Positions 7,132-9,191 of a DNA stretch of 9,191 nucleotides are shown piece after piece. The DNA comes from Alphaproteobacteria bacterium (GTDB lineage: Bacteria; Pseudomonadota; Alphaproteobacteria; CACIAM-22H2). The stretch lies in assembly GCA_016869415.1 (NCBI GenBank), contig VGEI01000124.1, positions 1 to 9,191 on the forward strand. Reading direction: 5' to 3'. Numbering within the stretch: the stretch's first letter is position 1; each line of letters opens with the position of its first letter. A program made the translations under genes and the position numbers. The notes under the pieces were generated by a model. That model worked only from the letters and a program-made list of their open reading frames with translations. It searched no databases and had not been told where the DNA came from.

Positions 7132-7998
7132 CTAGCGGAACACGACGATGACCACCACGCCTGTGGCCAGAACCAGCGACGCAGCCAGGCGGCGCCACAT
7201 GGCGCCTTCGGCGAGCCACAGCCCGCCGATAAAGACCGAGATCGGGATGGCGGTCTGACGCACGGCGTTCACCGCCGCAACGTTGCCGCCCAAGCTGTAG
7301 GCAATCAGGATCAGGTAGTAGGAGACGTAAGCCATGCTCGCGATCAGCAGGTAGCGCAGCTTGGCTGCCTTCCACGAGGCCAGAGGAAAGGTGCGCCAGG
7401 CCCAATCGGGCCGGCGATAGCCGAACAGCAGGCCCAGGAAGGGAATGGTCGCGGCCTGCACCCAGACCAGCATGGCGGTCGGGTGCATGATCTGCACCAT
7501 GCGGGAATCGGCGATGGCATAGAGGGACGAGCCGAAGAGGGCCACTACAGAGAAGACCAGCGGGACAGGGTCGTGCAGCAAGCGAGCGCCGGGCTTGTAC
7601 TGCAGAGCGAACGCGCCGGCGAGGACCAGGGCGATGCCGAGCAGCAGGGTCGGCGAATATCGCTCGCCGAGGATGAAAAATCCGATCGCCACCAACGCCA
7701 GCGGCGCGGAGCGGATGATCGGGTAGTAGGCCGAGAGGTCGCCGCGTTTGAGCACGGCGACAACGCTGTAGCCGTAGATCACCTGGCCGGCGCCCGAGAG
7801 CAGCATCAGCGGCCAAGCCTGCAGTGCGCCGAAGAAGTCGACGCCGAGGAAGAGACCGTGAATCAGCGCGAGAACGGCGATGACCGCGTTGACCGCCATC
7901 AGCGCGCCGTCGGGGTCCGCGTCGCGCTTCACCATGGCGTACCACAGCGGGTGGAGGACCGCCGAGCACAGCACGGCTGAAGCGACCAGCGGTTCCAT
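7132..7998 (-). CDS. EamA/DMT-superfamily transporter
   Basis: Inner-membrane protein of 288 residues with about ten hydrophobic segments, matching the two-times-five-helix plan of the drug/metabolite transporter superfamily. Seen: the first repeat ends with YYPIIRSAPLALVAIGFFILGERYS at about 91-115, and the second with AAVNAVRQTAIPISVFIGGLWLAEG at about 241-265 followed by the RRLAASLVLATGVVVIV helix; the two segments are recognisably equivalent, reflecting the internal duplication of the family. Members often export amino acids or other small metabolites, but some import, so direction and substrate are not known. ATG at 7998 is used because hydrophobic helix 1 begins a few residues later; the upstream sequence is pyrimidine-rich with no clear Shine-Dalgarno. 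The next gene begins 10 nt after its TAG stop, so the two are probably cotranscribed. A competing reading frame over the same bases is Arg/Pro-rich and unlike any membrane protein. Confidence 0.87.
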   Translation of the reverse strand: MEPLVASAVLCSAVLHPLWYAMVKRDADPDGALMAVNAVIAVLALIHGLFLGVDFFGALQAWPLMLLSGAGQVIYGYSVVAVLKRGDLSAYYPIIRSAPLALVAIGFFILGERYSPTLLLGIALVLAGAFALQYKPGARLLHDPVPLVFSVVALFGSSLYAIADSRMVQIMHPTAMLVWVQAATIPFLGLLFGYRRPDWAWRTFPLASWKAAKLRYLLIASMAYVSYYLILIAYSLGGNVAAVNAVRQTAIPISVFIGGLWLAEGAMWRRLAASLVLATGVVVIVVFR

Positions 7999-8043
7999 AG
8001 GGAAGGGGTAGCACCCGCCCGAGCTGGCCGACAGGCGGATGAA

Positions 8044-8062
8044 ACTAGGGCTTTGACCTAGT
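8044..8062. repeat. Short inverted repeat upstream of the EamA gene
   Basis: ACTAGG, a 7-nt spacer, then CCTAGT form a perfect 6-bp dyad about 46 nt before the EamA start, in the 100-nt gap after rlmB. It could be a small operator or, on the minus strand (followed by TTTC), a weak terminator after rlmB. The arms are short enough that chance cannot be excluded. Confidence 0.4.
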
Positions 8063-8082
8063 GGGGCTTATCGGAAGGGGTT

Positions 8083-8095
8083 GGGCGTATCGCCC
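8083..8095 (-). terminator. Weak hairpin just after the rlmB stop
   Basis: GGGCG, a 3-nt loop and CGCCC form a 5-bp GC-only stem starting 4 nt after the rlmB stop on the minus strand. No T-run follows (the next bases are AACCCCTT), so any termination would be weak and readthrough into the EamA unit is possible. Confidence 0.25.
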
Positions 8096-8098
8096 GGG

Positions 8099-8983
8099 TC
8101 AGGAGCGGCGGGCCAGCTCGTAAAGCGAGATCGCGGCGGCGTTGGAGACGTTGAGACTGTCCAGGCCGCGATTGATCGGGATGCGAACCATCAGGTCGCA
8201 ATGTTCGCGGGTCAGCCGGCGCAGGCCCTCGCCCTCCGCACCCAGAACCAGCGCAACGCGGCCGGAGAGGTCCGCTTCGTTGATCGGCGTTTGGGCCTCG
8301 CCGTCGAGGCCCACGCACCAGAACCCGGCCTGTTTCAGGCGCTGCAGGGCACGGGCCAGATTGACGACGCGGACCAGTGCGACCCGTTCGAGGGCGCCCG
8401 AGGCCGATTTGGCGAGCACGCCGCCGTCGCCCGGCGAGTTGCGTTCCGGCACGATCACCGCCGCGGCATTGAACGCGGCAGCCGAGCGCACCACCGCGCC
8501 CACGTTGTGGGGGTCAGTGACCTGGTCGAGGATGACTACCCGGGCATTGTCGAGGCCTTCGGTGGCGCGGCAGATGTCTTCGATGTCGGTATCGTCCAGC
8601 CCCTGAACCTGGGCGGCAACACCCTGGTGCACGGCGCCCCGCGGCAGGCTGCGGTCGATGATCTCGCGGCTGACGATCTCCGGGGCGGGAAGGCCGCTGG
8701 GACTGCTCTGGCCGAGGATCTCAAGGCGGGCGCCGATCGAGGCCTCGGCTTCGGCGGTCATCAGGACCCGCAGGGTGCGGCGGCGGGGATTGGCTAAGGC
8801 GGCCAAGACGGGGTGGATGCCGTAGAGCCAGAGGCGCTTGCCGCTGATCTGGGGCGGACCGGCGTCACGGTGGCCCGCACGGCTACCGTTTCCCTGGGCG
8901 CGGCCACTACCGCCCCGGCCGGACCCGTTACGGGCCTGGCCGGACACCTCATGGGAGCGACCGTTGCGGTGCTTGTCTTTCAT
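8099..8983 (-). CDS. rlmB: 23S rRNA (guanosine-2'-O)-methyltransferase RlmB (TrmH/SpoU family)
   Basis: Methylates the 2'-OH of G2251 (E. coli numbering) in the peptidyl-transferase P-loop of 23S rRNA, using S-adenosylmethionine. The 294 residues comprise a substrate-binding N-domain beginning at LWLYGIHPVLAAL (51-63) and a C-terminal trefoil-knot SPOUT domain. The three SpoU motifs are intact: DPHNVGAVVRSAAAF at 157-171 (catalytic Arg166 region), ALVLGAEGEGL at 244-254, and IPINRGLDSLNVSNAAAI at 268-285. HQGVAAQV at 119-126 is the segment typical of the RlmB group. Residues 1 to about 48 are a Gly/Arg/Ser-rich, basic, probably disordered extension, longer than in E. coli but common in alphaproteobacterial members. 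ATG at 8983 is accepted because no other strong start precedes the folded domain, though a start nearer residue 50 is not excluded. It is divergent from a tRNA gene, with its own promoter candidate. Confidence 0.94.
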   Translation of the reverse strand: MKDKHRNGRSHEVSGQARNGSGRGGSGRAQGNGSRAGHRDAGPPQISGKRLWLYGIHPVLAALANPRRRTLRVLMTAEAEASIGARLEILGQSSPSGLPAPEIVSREIIDRSLPRGAVHQGVAAQVQGLDDTDIEDICRATEGLDNARVVILDQVTDPHNVGAVVRSAAAFNAAAVIVPERNSPGDGGVLAKSASGALERVALVRVVNLARALQRLKQAGFWCVGLDGEAQTPINEADLSGRVALVLGAEGEGLRRLTREHCDLMVRIPINRGLDSLNVSNAAAISLYELARRS

Positions 8984-8994
8984 GGCAGGCCGCT

Positions 8995-9023
8995 TTAATA
9001 TGCAGAACTACAAGGGATTGCAA
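8995..9023 (-). promoter_or_regulatory. Candidate sigma-70-type promoter of rlmB
   Basis: On the minus strand TTGCAA (9023-9018) and TATTAA (9000-8995) are separated by 17 nt, each matching four of six consensus bases. The predicted transcript start would fall about 5 nt before the ATG at 8983, leaving an almost leaderless mRNA with no Shine-Dalgarno sequence, in agreement with the absence of one in the DNA. The AT-rich patch stands out in a GC-rich region. Confidence 0.5.
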
Positions 9024-9094
9024 GTCACCCCACCGGCTGCCTTCGACTAAGGGCGGGCGGCGGGGCTGGCTCGTTTTGTTCTGAGGGTTTCTCG

Positions 9095-9122
9095 TTGACT
9101 TCTTTCGGTGAATCCTCATATT
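9095..9122 (+). promoter_or_regulatory. Candidate sigma-70-type promoter of the tRNA gene
   Basis: TTGACT (9095-9100) matches the -35 consensus at five of six positions and is followed after 16 nt by CATATT (9117-9122), four of six. The predicted start near 9129 gives a 5' leader of about 28 nt before the tRNA, to be removed by RNase P. The bases after the -10 (TCGCGG) are GC-rich, as in discriminators of stringently controlled stable-RNA promoters; that regulation is inferred. Confidence 0.6.
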
Positions 9123-9157
9123 TCGCGGTTCTTTCGCGTGGGCCGGTCAGCCGGTGC

Positions 9158-9191
9158 GGAGGGGTGGCCGAGCGGTCAATGGCAGCAGACT
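9158..9191 (+). tRNA. tRNA-Tyr, 5' part only (cut by window end)
   Basis: GGAGGGG (acceptor strand), TG, then a D-arm with stem GCC/GGC around GAGCGGTCAAT, an A at position 26, and the 5' anticodon stem GCAGA followed by CT, after which the window stops. The sequence follows the bacterial tRNA-Tyr pattern, where GCAGACT is normally followed by GTA and AATCTGC. The anticodon itself is not visible, so tRNA identity is inferred; a class II tRNA-Ser is the main alternative but usually has a different anticodon stem. Its position divergent from rlmB agrees with alphaproteobacterial gene order, where tRNA-Tyr and further tRNAs often precede a tuf gene. Confidence 0.82.

Noticed and set aside
7115..8014. 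299-codon minus-strand frame overlapping the EamA gene
   Set aside because: Arg/Pro/Gly-rich with no hydrophobic helices; the alternative frame gives a ten-helix membrane protein with both DMT repeats.
8081..8797. 238-codon open frame on the plus strand
   Set aside because: Antisense to rlmB, which has all three SpoU motifs in place.

Overview
The window looks like a chromosomal piece of a GC-rich alphaproteobacterium. The basis is family resemblance: an alphaproteobacterial-style rlmB next to a tRNA-Tyr, a two-component-permease Fe3+/phosphonate-type ABC importer, and very GC-rich third codon positions. A more exact placement cannot be supported by reading alone. No insertion sequence, phage gene, CRISPR array or toxin-antitoxin pair was seen.

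Layout. Positions 1-1053 (+) hold the 3' part of a type II NADH dehydrogenase. It converges on the minus-strand block, and the two stop codons overlap inside a single CTAG. From 7998 down to 1050 six genes run on the minus strand with almost no space between them. In transcription order they are an EamA/DMT transporter, a class V serine/alanine-glyoxylate-type aminotransferase, a periplasmic solute-binding protein, an ABC ATPase, a two-domain ABC permease and a low-specificity L-threonine aldolase. Gaps are 10, 40, 84, -4 and 3 nt, so one transcription unit is plausible. The only long intercistronic gap, between binding protein and ATPase, carries a perfect 14-bp hairpin. Upstream on the same strand, after about 100 nt, is rlmB (23S rRNA Gm2251 methyltransferase, 8983-8099). 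A divergent promoter region (8984-9157) separates rlmB from the 5' part of a probable tRNA-Tyr on the plus strand, cut by the window edge before the anticodon.

How the genes may work together. The importer (binding protein, ATPase, permease) is embedded between two PLP enzymes whose usual reactions both yield glycine: threonine aldolase (threonine to glycine plus acetaldehyde) and the aminotransferase (glyoxylate plus an amino donor to glycine). An uptake-and-catabolism cassette for an amino-group-containing or phosphorylated small molecule is therefore a reasonable hypothesis. The transporter family also contains Fe3+ importers, and the true substrate cannot be read from the sequence. The binding protein lacks the adjacent tyrosine pair seen in classical ferric-binding proteins, which weakens an iron assignment. 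NDH-2, rlmB and the tRNA are housekeeping genes unrelated to this cassette.

No wholly new system is evident. The most useful leads are the unassigned substrate of the importer cassette and the intercistronic hairpin.
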